The notes under the pieces are model-generated. The model did no database searches, was not told where the DNA came from, and saw nothing but the letters and a program-made list of their open reading frames with translations. Both the position numbers and the translations under genes were made by a program. Positions 32,238 to 40,500 of a stretch of DNA of 41,528 nt are shown here, in pieces. This DNA is from Burkholderiales bacterium. GTDB lineage: Bacteria > Pseudomonadota > Gammaproteobacteria > Burkholderiales > Thiobacteraceae. The DNA lies in contig JAIMAL010000022.1 of the NCBI GenBank assembly GCA_023511995.1, forward strand, positions 1 to 41,528, in the 5' to 3' direction. The stretch's first letter is position 1; each line of letters starts with the position of its first letter.

Positions 32238-32606
32238 ATGGCTGACAAGCTGCTGATCGTGATGGTCAACACCGACCCGCGCAACCCAGCGGAACTGGGG
32301 GCGCCGTTCTTTCAGGCGACCGTGGCGGCGGCCATGGAATACGACGTGGAGATCATCCTTACCGCCGGCGCCGGCGAGCTCGCAAAGCGGGGCGTGGCCG
32401 AGCGCATCGAAATCAAGAAGGGCACCGGCAAGACGGTCTACGACTTCATGCGGGATGCCCACGAAGCCGGCGTGCGCTTCAAGGTCTGCACCCCCACGCT
32501 GGAGTTATGGGGGGAGGACCTCATTCCCGAAATCGAGGAAACCGTCGGCGGTGCCTATCTCATCCAGCGCGCGATGGAAGACGATACGGTGACTTTCACC
32601 TATTGA
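32238..32606 (+). CDS. DsrE-family protein
   Basis: A 122-residue protein with the DsrE/TusD fold. It begins MADKLLIVMVNTDPRNP and contains the pattern APFFQATVAAAMEYDVEIILT. A single conserved-looking cysteine (Cys84) occurs in FKVCTPTLELWGEDLIPEI, and a glycine pair in TVGGAYLIQ. DsrE-family proteins transfer sulfur or bind persulfides through such a cysteine, and close relatives are frequent in sulfur-oxidising proteobacteria. No dsr, tus or sox gene is adjacent here, so the role is open. The start is secure: GGGAGGA lies five bases upstream. Confidence 0.88.
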   Translation: MADKLLIVMVNTDPRNPAELGAPFFQATVAAAMEYDVEIILTAGAGELAKRGVAERIEIKKGTGKTVYDFMRDAHEAGVRFKVCTPTLELWGEDLIPEIEETVGGAYLIQRAMEDDTVTFTY

Positions 32607-32689
32607 GCAGGCGACCGGCGTGGGCGGACGAGGGGCAGTCATCTTCCTGCGCCAGCCGGGCGGCCGGAAAGAACGAAAAGGGACAAAAC

Positions 32690-33250
32690 ATGCTGGGCGC
32701 AGAGAAGGCATGGGCGCTTTTGCAAAACGCAGAGCGCCTCTACAGCCGTGAGGAAGTCAGCGCGGCCATCGAGCGGGTGGCGCGGGAGATCACGGAGAAA
32801 CTCGGCGGGCGCTATCCCCTGGTGCTGTCGGTGATGGGCGGCGCAGTGGTGTTCAGCGGCCAGCTTCTGCCTCTGCTGCCCTTTCCCCTTGATTTCGACT
32901 ATGTGCACGCGAGCCGTTACGGCAAGGCCACCCAGGGCAGCGAACTGGTGTGGAAGGTCCTGCCCGGGGAAAGCGTCAAGGGCCGTGTGGTGCTGGTGCT
33001 GGATGACATCCTGGATGAGGGCCGCACCCTCGCCGCCATCCGCGACAAGCTAATGGAAATGGGCGCCGCCGAGGTCTATTGCGCCGTGCTCACGGAAAAG
33101 GAAACCGGCCGCGACAAACCCCTGCATGCGGATTTCGTCGGCCTGCGCCTGCCCAACCGCTTCGTCTTTGGCTGCGGCATGGATGCCCACGGTGCCTGGC
33201 GTAACCTGCCGGAGATCTACGCCATGAAGGAAGGGAGCAGGGATCAGTGA
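32690..33250 (+). CDS. hpt: Hypoxanthine(-guanine) phosphoribosyltransferase
   Basis: A 186-residue type I phosphoribosyltransferase converting hypoxanthine (and probably guanine) with PRPP to IMP/GMP. The PRPP loop is VVLVLDDILDEGRTL at residues 101-114. Upstream are LVLSVMGGAVVFSGQLL and FDYVHASRYGKAT, and near the end LPNRFVFGCGMDAHGAWRNLP. AAAAGGGA ahead of ATG 32690 is a good ribosome site. The last five residues (GSRDQ) and the stop codon are written by a short tandem repeat (GATCAGN x3), suggesting the C-terminus was altered by repeat growth. The downstream neighbour mtiP releases hypoxanthine, the substrate of this enzyme. Confidence 0.93.
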   Translation: MLGAEKAWALLQNAERLYSREEVSAAIERVAREITEKLGGRYPLVLSVMGGAVVFSGQLLPLLPFPLDFDYVHASRYGKATQGSELVWKVLPGESVKGRVVLVLDDILDEGRTLAAIRDKLMEMGAAEVYCAVLTEKETGRDKPLHADFVGLRLPNRFVFGCGMDAHGAWRNLPEIYAMKEGSRDQ

Positions 33251-33262
33251 TCAGGGATCAGC
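33242..33262 (+). repeat. Tandem 7-bp repeat GATCAGN, three copies
   Basis: GATCAG occurs at 33242, 33249 and 33256, exactly seven bases apart (GATCAGT, GATCAGG, GATCAGC). The first copy encodes the last hpt residues and the second copy contains part of the stop codon context. Confidence 0.8.
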
Positions 33263-33289
33263 TGACTGCCGGCTCGTCAATGTTGCGCC

Positions 33290-33308
33290 GCGGGGTTGGC
33301 AGCCCCGC
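33290..33308 (+). other. GC-rich hairpin between hpt and mtiP
   Basis: GCGGGG (33290-33295), loop TTGGCAG, CCCCGC (33303-33308) forms a 6-bp GC stem. No T-tract follows, so it is not a standard intrinsic terminator. Confidence 0.35.
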
Positions 33309-33333
33309 TGATGTCCCGTGGGGGTGGCGGAAA

Positions 33334-33349
33334 GGCGTAAAATGACGCC
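33334..33349 (+). promoter_or_regulatory. mtiP -10 box inside a small dyad
   Basis: TAAAAT (33338-33343) lies 29 bases before the mtiP ATG. It is embedded in the inverted repeat GGCGT-AAAATG-ACGCC. No convincing -35 hexamer is seen 16-18 bases upstream. Confidence 0.4.
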
Positions 33350-33372
33350 CTTCATCCGGAGCCGAAACCATC

Positions 33373-34119
33373 ATGCTCGCCATCATCGGAGGCACGGGCC
33401 TCACGCAGCTTGCCAATCTGGAGATCACCCACCGCCAGGTGATCCGCACGCCCTACGGAGAGCCGTCGGGTGCGTTGCTTTTCGGCCGCATCAAGAACGA
33501 GGAGGTGGTCTTCCTTGCCCGCCATGGTTACGGTCACACCATCGCGCCCCATGAGGTGAACTACCGCGCCAACATGTGGGCGCTTTTTTCCCGCGGCGTG
33601 AAAGACGTGGTGTCCGTCGCCTCCGTGGGCGGCATCCATCCCGACCTCACACCCGGGCGCATCGTCATTCCGGACCAGATCATCGATTACACCTGGGGGC
33701 GCAAGAACACCTACCGGGAAGGCAACGAGACGCCGGTGGTCCACCTGGATTTCACCGAGCCCTATTGCGAAGCCATGCGGCAACTGTGCATGCGCGCGGC
33801 GGAGGCGGCGGGGGAGGACTATGTCGCCGGCGGCGTGTACGCCTGCACGCAGGGCCCGCGGCTGGAAACCAAGGCGGAGATTGACCGGCTGGAGCGGGAT
33901 GGCGCCACCATGGTGGGCATGACCGGCATGCCCGAGGCGATTCTGGCCCGGGAGCTGGGGCTGTGCTATGCCCATCTGGGGGTGGTGGCCAACCATGCGG
34001 CGGGGCGGGGCGCCAGCGCCCGCGGCATCCGCCTCACCGATGTGGAAAGCGTGCTCAAGGATGCCATGCAGCGGGTGCGCGTCATCCTGGAGCACCTCGT
34101 CGCCCTGCACGGGAGCTGA
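33373..34119 (+). CDS. mtiP: S-methyl-5'-thioinosine (or thioadenosine) phosphorylase
   Basis: A 248-residue nucleoside phosphorylase of the MTAP family. It begins [13 protein letters not shown] and has [37 protein letters not shown] and [20 protein letters not shown]. Its shortness and the MTGMPEA segment resemble the Pseudomonas enzyme shown to prefer methylthioinosine. The immediate hpt neighbour fits that reaction: phosphorolysis of methylthioinosine yields hypoxanthine for HPRT. Specificity for MTI rather than MTA is inferred, not proven. No MTA deaminase gene is in the window. The gene may have its own promoter at 33338. Confidence 0.85.
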   Translation: MLAIIGGTGLTQLANLEITHRQVIRTPYGEPSGALLFGRIKNEEVVFLARHGYGHTIAPHEVNYRANMWALFSRGVKDVVSVASVGGIHPDLTPGRIVIPDQIIDYTWGRKNTYREGNETPVVHLDFTEPYCEAMRQLCMRAAEAAGEDYVAGGVYACTQGPRLETKAEIDRLERDGATMVGMTGMPEAILARELGLCYAHLGVVANHAAGRGASARGIRLTDVESVLKDAMQRVRVILEHLVALHGS

Positions 34120-34121
34120 CC

Positions 34122-34655
34122 ATGGCGGTGCGGGAAATTCTGCGCATGGGGGATCCGCGGCTGCTGCGTGTCTCCGACCCGGTGCAATGGTTCGATACGC
34201 CGGAACTGGCCGCCCTCATCCAGGACATGCACGACACCATGGTGGCCCACGACGGCGCAGGACTGGCCGCGCCCCAGATCGGCGTGCCGCTGCAGGTGGT
34301 CATCTTTGGCGTGAAGCGCAACCCCCGCTATCCCGACGCCCCCGAGGTGCCCTATACCGTGCTCATCAACCCCACCCTCACCCCCCTTGACGAGGAAATG
34401 GAAGAGGGGTGGGAAGGCTGCCTGTCCGTGCCCGGCCTGCGCGGCGTGGTGCCGCGCTACAAGCGTCTGCGCTACCAGGGGTTCGATGCCCAGGGCAACG
34501 CCATCGATCGTACGGTGGAAGGGTTCCATGCGCGCGTCGTGCAGCATGAGGTGGACCACCTCTACGGCATCCTCTACCCCATGCGCATGAAAGACATGCG
34601 CAGGTTCGGCTTCACCGACGTGCTCTTTCCCGGCCAGACGCTTCAGGACGAATAA
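34122..34655 (+). CDS. def: Peptide deformylase
   Basis: A 177-residue metalloenzyme removing the formyl group from nascent proteins. All three motifs are intact: [10 protein letters not shown] (46-55), EGCLSVP with metal ligand Cys100, and QHEVDHLYG with His142 and His146 around catalytic Glu143. The usual partner fmt is absent; instead def follows mtiP, so this could be a second deformylase copy in the genome. GGGAG ten bases before ATG 34122 lies at the mtiP stop. The stop overlaps the gmhB start (TAATG). Confidence 0.96.
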   Translation: MAVREILRMGDPRLLRVSDPVQWFDTPELAALIQDMHDTMVAHDGAGLAAPQIGVPLQVVIFGVKRNPRYPDAPEVPYTVLINPTLTPLDEEMEEGWEGCLSVPGLRGVVPRYKRLRYQGFDAQGNAIDRTVEGFHARVVQHEVDHLYGILYPMRMKDMRRFGFTDVLFPGQTLQDE

Positions 34656-35197
34656 TGCCCCGCCCCGCCGTATTCCTCGACCGCGACGGCACCCTCAACG
34701 TGGAAAAGGAATATCTCCACCGTTGGGAGGACTGGGAATGGATTCCCGGTGCCATCGAGGCCATCCGGCGCCTGAACGAAAGCGGCTATCTTGTCATCGT
34801 CACCACCAATCAGTCCGGCATTGCCCGCGGTTACTACAGCGAGGCCGACGTCCAGCGCCTGCACCGGCAGGTGGACGAAGACCTCGCCCGCCACGGCGCC
34901 CGCATCGATGCCTACTACTTTTGCCCCCACCACCCCCAATACGGCGGGACACGGGACTGTGACTGCCGCAAACCCGAGCCCGGCATGCTGCTTGCCGCCG
35001 CGCGGGAATACGACATCGACCTTGAGCGTTCGTTCATGATCGGCGACAAGGCGGCGGACGTGGAAGCCGCCCTCGCCGTGGGCGTGACCCCCATCCTGGT
35101 CCTCACCGGCTACGGCGTGGAGGAGCAGAAAGACATCCCCCCCGCCACCTTCATCGCCCAGGACGTGGCCCGGGCCGTGGACTGGATCCTCGGCTGA
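34655..35197 (+). CDS. gmhB: D-glycero-beta-D-manno-heptose-1,7-bisphosphate 7-phosphatase
   Basis: A 180-residue HAD-superfamily phosphatase in ADP-heptose synthesis for the LPS inner core. The nucleophile and acid/base aspartates are Asp9 and Asp11 in FLDRDGTLN. TTNQSGIARGYY is motif II, and CRKPEPGML and MIGDKAADVEAALAVG are motifs III and IV. The structural zinc site Cys90/His92/Cys102/Cys104 (CPHHPQY, DCDCRKP) is diagnostic of GmhB. Translationally coupled to def, it is the last gene before the polysaccharide module. Confidence 0.95.
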   Translation: MPRPAVFLDRDGTLNVEKEYLHRWEDWEWIPGAIEAIRRLNESGYLVIVTTNQSGIARGYYSEADVQRLHRQVDEDLARHGARIDAYYFCPHHPQYGGTRDCDCRKPEPGMLLAAAREYDIDLERSFMIGDKAADVEAALAVGVTPILVLTGYGVEEQKDIPPATFIAQDVARAVDWILG

Positions 35198-35282
35198 GCG
35201 TAGCCTCCCCCGCAACCCTCAAGCCCGGCCGCGCGCCGCCGATAATCCCCGTAGCAAAGTCCAGGACCACGTTTCCGCCCCC

Positions 35283-35306
35283 TTGCCGCTGCGGCAATTT
35301 TTGCCG
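35283..35306 (+). promoter_or_regulatory. Alternating TTGCCG/CGGCAA hexamers (possible enhancer or gmhB terminator)
   Basis: TTGCCG (35283-35288), CGGCAA (35292-35297) and TTGCCG (35301-35306) are spaced exactly nine bases apart with three-base spacers. They form two overlapping perfect dyads. The array lies about 55-75 bases upstream of the candidate sigma-54 promoter, a suitable place for an enhancer-binding protein. The first dyad, followed by TTTTT at 35298-35302, also has the form of a short intrinsic terminator for the upstream operon. Confidence 0.5.
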
Positions 35307-35358
35307 GGAGTGAGGACGCCAACAGCGAGAGATGTCGGCGACAAAGACTTGCCATGGG

Positions 35359-35374
35359 TGGAACAGGATTTGCA
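35359..35374 (+). promoter_or_regulatory. Candidate sigma-54 (-24/-12) promoter
   Basis: TGGAAC-AGGAT-TTGCA matches the RpoN consensus TGGCAC-N5-TTGCA except C to A at the fourth base. The invariant GG (35360-35361) and GC (35372-35373) are ten bases apart, as required. The expected start near 35385 leaves a leader of about 84 bases before the aminotransferase gene. This is an inference from one site; no RpoN activator gene is in the window. Confidence 0.45.
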
Positions 35375-35468
35375 AGCTAAGCGTCGACCGGCCCGCGGTC
35401 GCGACGTCACTTGTCGCATGAATGGGCAGTGTTGGAGACCGGCGGCGTCCTCAAGGACAGTGGAGAGC

Positions 35469-36584
35469 ATGAACCCTGAAAAAGACACGTTTGTCACCCA
35501 ACCGTTCCTCCCGCCCTTGGAGGAATTCATTCCCTATTTGCAGAAGATATGGGATAGCCGGGTGCTCACTAACCTGGGGCCTTTTCATCGCGAGTTCGAG
35601 ACCAAACTTTGCGCGTATTTGGGTATTGAACACGTCAACCTGTTCGCCAACGGCACCATTGCCTTGATCGTCGCCTTGCAGGCCCTCCGAGTCACCGGGG
35701 AGGTGATCACCACCCCATTTTCCTTTGTTGCAACGGCACATGCCCTTCTCTGGAACGGGATACGCCCCCGCTTTGTGGACATCGATCCTTTGACGTTGAA
35801 TCTCGACCCGACAAAGATTGAAGCGGCCATTACGCCTCAAACCACTGCGATTCTTGCTGTGCATTGCTACGGCCGCCCCTGCAAAGTTGAGGCCATTCAG
35901 AGGATTGCCGACATATACAACCTGAAAGTGATTTATGATGCGGCGCATGCATTTGGTGTCCAAGACAGCCAGGGCAGCATCTTGCGCCATGGCGATCTCT
36001 CTGTGCTTAGTTTTCACGCGACAAAAGTATTCAATACCTTTGAGGGAGGGGCGATTGTCTGTCACGATCCCAAGATGAAACAGCGTATAGATTACCTGAA
36101 AAATTTTGGCTTCGCAGACGAGGTGACGGTAGTCGCTCCGGGAATCAACGGCAAGATGAGCGAATTCAACGCCGCCCTCGGCGTTCTGCAACTGGCCTAT
36201 GTGGACAAGGCCATTGCGCAGCGCGCGGAGATTGATCGCATGTATCGTTCCCTGCTCGGGGCGGTAAACGGTATCCGTTGCCTGGGCTACGAAGAAGGCA
36301 TCACACCCAATTTTGCTTATTTTCCAGTTCTGGTTGAAGATCAATATCCGCTGACGCGCGATATGCTGTATCAGAAACTTAAGCAGCACAGAATCCACCC
36401 CAGGCGTTACTTCTATCCGCTCATCAGTAACTTTCCAATGTACAGGTCACTGCCTTCTGCGGGGCGAGACAATCTTCCAGTGGCCAATGCGATAGCGGAG
36501 CGGGTGCTGTGCCTTCCGATTTACCCCGGTCTGGAGAAGGAGGAAGTCAAATTTATTGCCTCGCTCATCGCGCAAGAGCAATGA
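35469..36584 (+). CDS. DegT/DnrJ/EryC1-family sugar aminotransferase, VioA-like
   Basis: A 371-residue PLP enzyme of the sugar-nucleotide aminotransferase family. The opening TFVTQPFLPPLEEFIPYLQ and VLTNLGPFHREFE resemble VioA, which makes dTDP-4-amino-4,6-dideoxyglucose. The PLP lysine is Lys186 in SFHATKVFNTFEGG, the cofactor aspartate is in VIYDAAHAFGV, and TTPFSFVATAHA is the typical cofactor loop. The exact sugar is an inference. No rmlA/rmlB genes are in the window. ATG 35469 has GGAG close upstream. Codon use is less G+C-biased than in the preceding housekeeping genes, suggesting acquisition together with the next genes. Confidence 0.85.
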   Translation: MNPEKDTFVTQPFLPPLEEFIPYLQKIWDSRVLTNLGPFHREFETKLCAYLGIEHVNLFANGTIALIVALQALRVTGEVITTPFSFVATAHALLWNGIRPRFVDIDPLTLNLDPTKIEAAITPQTTAILAVHCYGRPCKVEAIQRIADIYNLKVIYDAAHAFGVQDSQGSILRHGDLSVLSFHATKVFNTFEGGAIVCHDPKMKQRIDYLKNFGFADEVTVVAPGINGKMSEFNAALGVLQLAYVDKAIAQRAEIDRMYRSLLGAVNGIRCLGYEEGITPNFAYFPVLVEDQYPLTRDMLYQKLKQHRIHPRRYFYPLISNFPMYRSLPSAGRDNLPVANAIAERVLCLPIYPGLEKEEVKFIASLIAQEQ

Positions 36585-36916
36585 TGGCTCGGTGTCAAGA
36601 CCATGATGTAAGGTCATTGGGCAGTCTGCGTAGTACAGCTGTCGTTGCATATTTTGGAAGTGTGCCTTGTGCCAAGATTGCGTAACGATTCGAGCTTGCT
36701 GCGGGGATGTTCGGCATTTGCGTTGGCTAAGGTATATGTAGCGTAAAAAGTGCGACGGCTGTTCGCTCAGTACAATTATTTAAATAGAGTGACGAAGTTG
36801 GGCGCTGTCTATGACGACGTGGGCCGCTGCGTGTCGTTCAAGGTGAGGAGCGCCCCAGATGAAATCTGGGGCGTCCATCCCAGATGCTGCCCAATTGAGA
36901 CAGGAGGAATAGAAAT
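36585..36916 (+). other. A+T-richer 332-bp intergenic region with promoter-like and hairpin sequences
   Basis: This gap between the aminotransferase and acetyltransferase genes is visibly richer in A+T than the rest of the window. It contains a TACAAT box at 36771-36776 within an AT-rich tract, then a strong hairpin at 36851-36873. No open frame with a credible start was recognised on either strand. It may be the leader of the acetyltransferase-glycosyltransferase pair. Confidence 0.45.
36851..36873 (+). promoter_or_regulatory. Perfect 10-bp hairpin in the leader of the acetyltransferase gene
   Basis: CGCCCCAGAT, loop GAA, ATCTGGGGCG forms a perfect 10-bp stem. It is followed not by T residues but by another CCCAGAT (36879-36885), which could compete for pairing with ATCTGGG. 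It lies 43 bases before ATG 36917, outside the ribosome site. Confidence 0.5.
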
Positions 36917-37501
36917 ATGCTGACACGGGAACAGATTATTGCACTTGGGTTCGCCGAGGTCGGAGAAGATGTACAAATCTCGGAATGGGCGCGATTTTAT
37001 GGCGCAAGTCGTATTCGCATCGGTAATCATGTTCGCATTGACGACTTCTGTATTCTGTCTGCGGGTGAGGGGGGCATAGTGATTGGTAACCATGTGCATA
37101 TCGCGCCATTCTGCTCACTTATAGGACAGGGACGTATTGAATTGAGTGACTTTGCCGGCTTGTCCTCTCGAGTTGCAATTTACTCGAGTAGTGATGATTA
37201 CTCAGGGATGTCACTGACTAACCCTACGGTCCCCCCGGAGTTGAGGAATGTGCAACACGCGCCGGTTTTTCTGGGGCGTCATGTTATTGTGGGTAGTGGA
37301 ACGGTGATTCTTCCCGGTGTCACGCTTGAAGAGGGTGTGGCAGTGGGTGCGCTGAGTCTGATACAAAAGAACTGTTCTGCGTTTGGGGTGTACTTTGGTG
37401 CACCTGCGCGACGGGTGAGTGACCGCAGTCGCAAACTGTTGGAACTGGAGGCAAAGGTGGGGTCTTACGGCCGGGGGACGGCGGAAGGGAAGGCATCGTG
37501 A
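36917..37501 (+). CDS. Left-handed beta-helix (hexapeptide-repeat) acetyltransferase
   Basis: A 194-residue acyltransferase of the LacA/WbbJ/CatB type, probably O- or N-acetylating a sugar of a surface glycan. Hexapeptide repeats are clear: RIRIGNHVRIDDFCILSAGE, GGIVIGNHVHIAPFCSLIGQ and APVFLGRHVIVGSGTVILPG, then VTLEEGVAVGALSLI. The likely catalytic histidine is in NVQHAPVFLG or IGNHVHIAPF. It lacks the N-terminal Rossmann-like domain of PglD-type enzymes. ATG 36917 has an excellent AGGAGG nine bases upstream. The stop overlaps the start of the glycosyltransferase gene. Confidence 0.88.
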   Translation: MLTREQIIALGFAEVGEDVQISEWARFYGASRIRIGNHVRIDDFCILSAGEGGIVIGNHVHIAPFCSLIGQGRIELSDFAGLSSRVAIYSSSDDYSGMSLTNPTVPPELRNVQHAPVFLGRHVIVGSGTVILPGVTLEEGVAVGALSLIQKNCSAFGVYFGAPARRVSDRSRKLLELEAKVGSYGRGTAEGKAS

Positions 37502-40500
37502 GCGGACCGCTTTATCTCAACATCGGCTGTGGCAAGGTCAAACTTCCGGGCTTTGTCAATATCGACCTCGAGCCGGGAGCCGATGTCGTTTGCGATGTGA
37601 CGCGGGGGTTGCCCTACGAGGACGGAACAGTCGATGGTATCTACAGCGAACATTTCATTGAGCACCTGTCGCAAAAGGACATCATTTCTTTCTTCCGCGA
37701 ATGCAGACGCGTGCTGAAGCCGGGGGGACGTGTCCGCGTTGCGACACCCGACCTCGATGTGATCGTACGCAGATATGCCGAGCACGATTGGCGTCAACCG
37801 TGGCTGCAGAAATATGGCTATGATTGGATTCGCAATCGTGCTGAGTATCTTAACATCGCATTGCGCGCCTGGGGCCATGCCTGGGTCGTGAATGAAGAAG
37901 AACTCGCACGTTTGGCGGCGCTGGCGGGACTAGAGGACCCTGTTCGCTGCATGTTGAACGAGAGCCAGGACGAAATGTTTTGCGGCCTTGAAACCCGGGT
38001 CGAATCCACACTGATCATGGAATTCCGGAAACGGAGAGAGAGGTTCGGTGAACAGCCCCTTGTGTCTATCGTCATACCGGCATTCCGCTCCGAGTTTCTT
38101 GACGAATGTCTCCAGAGTGCGCTGGCGCAGACCTACGAAAACATCGAGATTCTGGTCCTTGACGATAGCGCATCGCCAAAGGTGGAAAAGATCACGGCCG
38201 CGTATAGCCGGTGCGATCAGCGGGTCGTCTACTATCGGAACGAGCCCCCGTTGGGCGAGGCAGCCAATCTGACAAAGGGCATCCGGCTCGCGCGCGGTGA
38301 GTTCATCAAACCCCTCTACGATGACGATACCCTTGCGCCGGATGCGGTTGCCCGATTACTGGCTGCGCTTCGTGCCACACCGGAGGCGCGGCTTGCAGCC
38401 GGTCGTCGAGTGCCGATCAATGAAGGCGGCGTCGAGCTGGAGCCGGGTGTGTTGGGGGTTGCGTTGGCGGACGTGGACGGCCGCCTCCGTGGCACGGCCG
38501 TTATCGGTCGGATCCTGTCCAGCGGCGTCAATATGCTCGGCGAGCCCACCTGCATGCTGTTCCGCCGCGCTGACGCCGTGGCAATCGACGAGCCCAACGT
38601 CATGTCGCTGTTCGGCCGTCTTTGCGTCGGTATCGGCGATGTGTGCCTAGCCCTCCACCTGCTTTCGCGTGGCGATCTCGCCTACGTGGCCGAACCAGTT
38701 GCCAGATTCCGCCTCCACCCGGGGCAGACACAACGTCGGCCGATGGTGCGTACTGCGGTACAGGCCACGTGGGCCTATGTTCGGGAGCAAGCGGTTCGTC
38801 TTGGCTTCCCTCTGTCTGGGCCGGAAATGGCGCAGCCAACACACCACCGGGAGCGTTCTTGTGCCACGGACACCGAATCGCGCGAAGCTTATCGTGTCTG
38901 GCGCTCGAAACGAACCCTGACCGAGGTGGATGCGGAGGTCTTTGCCGAGCGGATGATGTTGAAGTGGGGGCAGCGGCCGGCCTTCGTGTGTGTGCTGGTG
39001 CTCGAGCCGGGGCAGGAGGCGCTGCTGGCGGATACCATCGATTCCCTGGCGGCCCAGTTCTACCGCGACTGGCGGCTAGTGGTGGTGGCGCCGTTTCCGG
39101 CGCCGGATCCTGCCTTCAACGAGGTGGAACAACTCTTCTGGATCGAGGCGGACTCGCCGGAGGCCAAGGTGGAGGCCATCAACGGCGTGGCCGCTTCGGT
39201 GGGCACGCACTGGTTGTGGTTCCTGCCGCCGGGTTCGCGCCTGGAGCCTCACACTTTTCTGCGCTTCGGCGATTACATCGATCTCCGGCCGGACTGGCGC
39301 CTGATCTATGCGGACGACGACCGGCTGATGGCGGACGGAGAGTTCGGGGAACCCCGCTTCAAGCCGGACTTCAACCTCGATCTGGCGCGCTCCATGGATT
39401 ATTTCGGCCCCGTGCTCGTGCGCGCGGATGCGCTGCTCACAGCCGGTGGGGCTTCCCTTTTGCAAGGGGCGGAGACCTACGACGTGACCCTGCGTCTCCT
39501 CGATGCCTTTGGTGAGGGGGCAATCGGCCACGTGGCGGATGTGCTGGTCCATCTTCCCCGGGCCCACGCCGCGTCAGCCAACGAGGAAGCCGCGCGTCTT
39601 GCGGTGGCCATGCATCTCGAGCGCCGGGGCGTGAAGGCCACGGTGGAGGCCGGCTATGCTGCGGGCACCCATCGGGTGATCTACGCGCGGCAGTGGGATC
39701 CGCTGGTCACGATTATCATTCCCAACCGTGACAAATATGAATTCCTGCAGCCCTGTGTGGAAAGCCTCCTGGAGAAGACCGCCTATCCCCATTACGAAAT
39801 CCTGATCGTGGATAACCGCAGCACGGACCCCGACGTGCTCGACTACTATGGGCAACTGCAGGCCCGCTATCCGGAGCGCATCCGCATCCTGCGCTATGAC
39901 GCGGAGTTCAATTTCTCCGCCATGAACAACCTGGCGGCACGGGAGGCGCGGGGCGAATATCTGCTTCTGCTCAACAACGATACCCAGATCGTCCAGGCCG
40001 AGTGGCTGGAGCGCTTGCTCCAGCACGGCCAGCGCCCGGAAGTGGGCGTGGTGGGGGCGCGGTGTGTCTATCCGGAGACGGGCAAGTTGCAGCACGCCGG
40101 GGTGGTGCTGGGGCTGACGAGTCTTGCAGACCATCCCTTTAATGGCCAACTGGGGCTGGATGAACCGGGGTACATGAACCGTGCCCAGGTGGATCAGAAC
40201 TACTCCGCCGTCACCGCTGCCTGCATGCTGGTGCGCAAGGCGGTCTATTTCCAGGTGGGCGGGTTTGACGAAATCGAGCTCCCCGTGCTGTTCAACGACG
40301 TGGACCTTTGCCTGAAAGTGGGCAAGGCCGGTTACAAAGTGGTGTGGACACCCTATGCCACGGTGGTGCATCACGGCTCGACGAGCCTCAAGGGTGAGGC
40401 CGTCGATCTCATGAAACTCGCCTTGGGGCAGGAGCGGGCAAAGCGCGAGCGGGCAGCCATGATGGCGCGCTGGATGCCGATGCTCGCCCGTGACCCGGCC

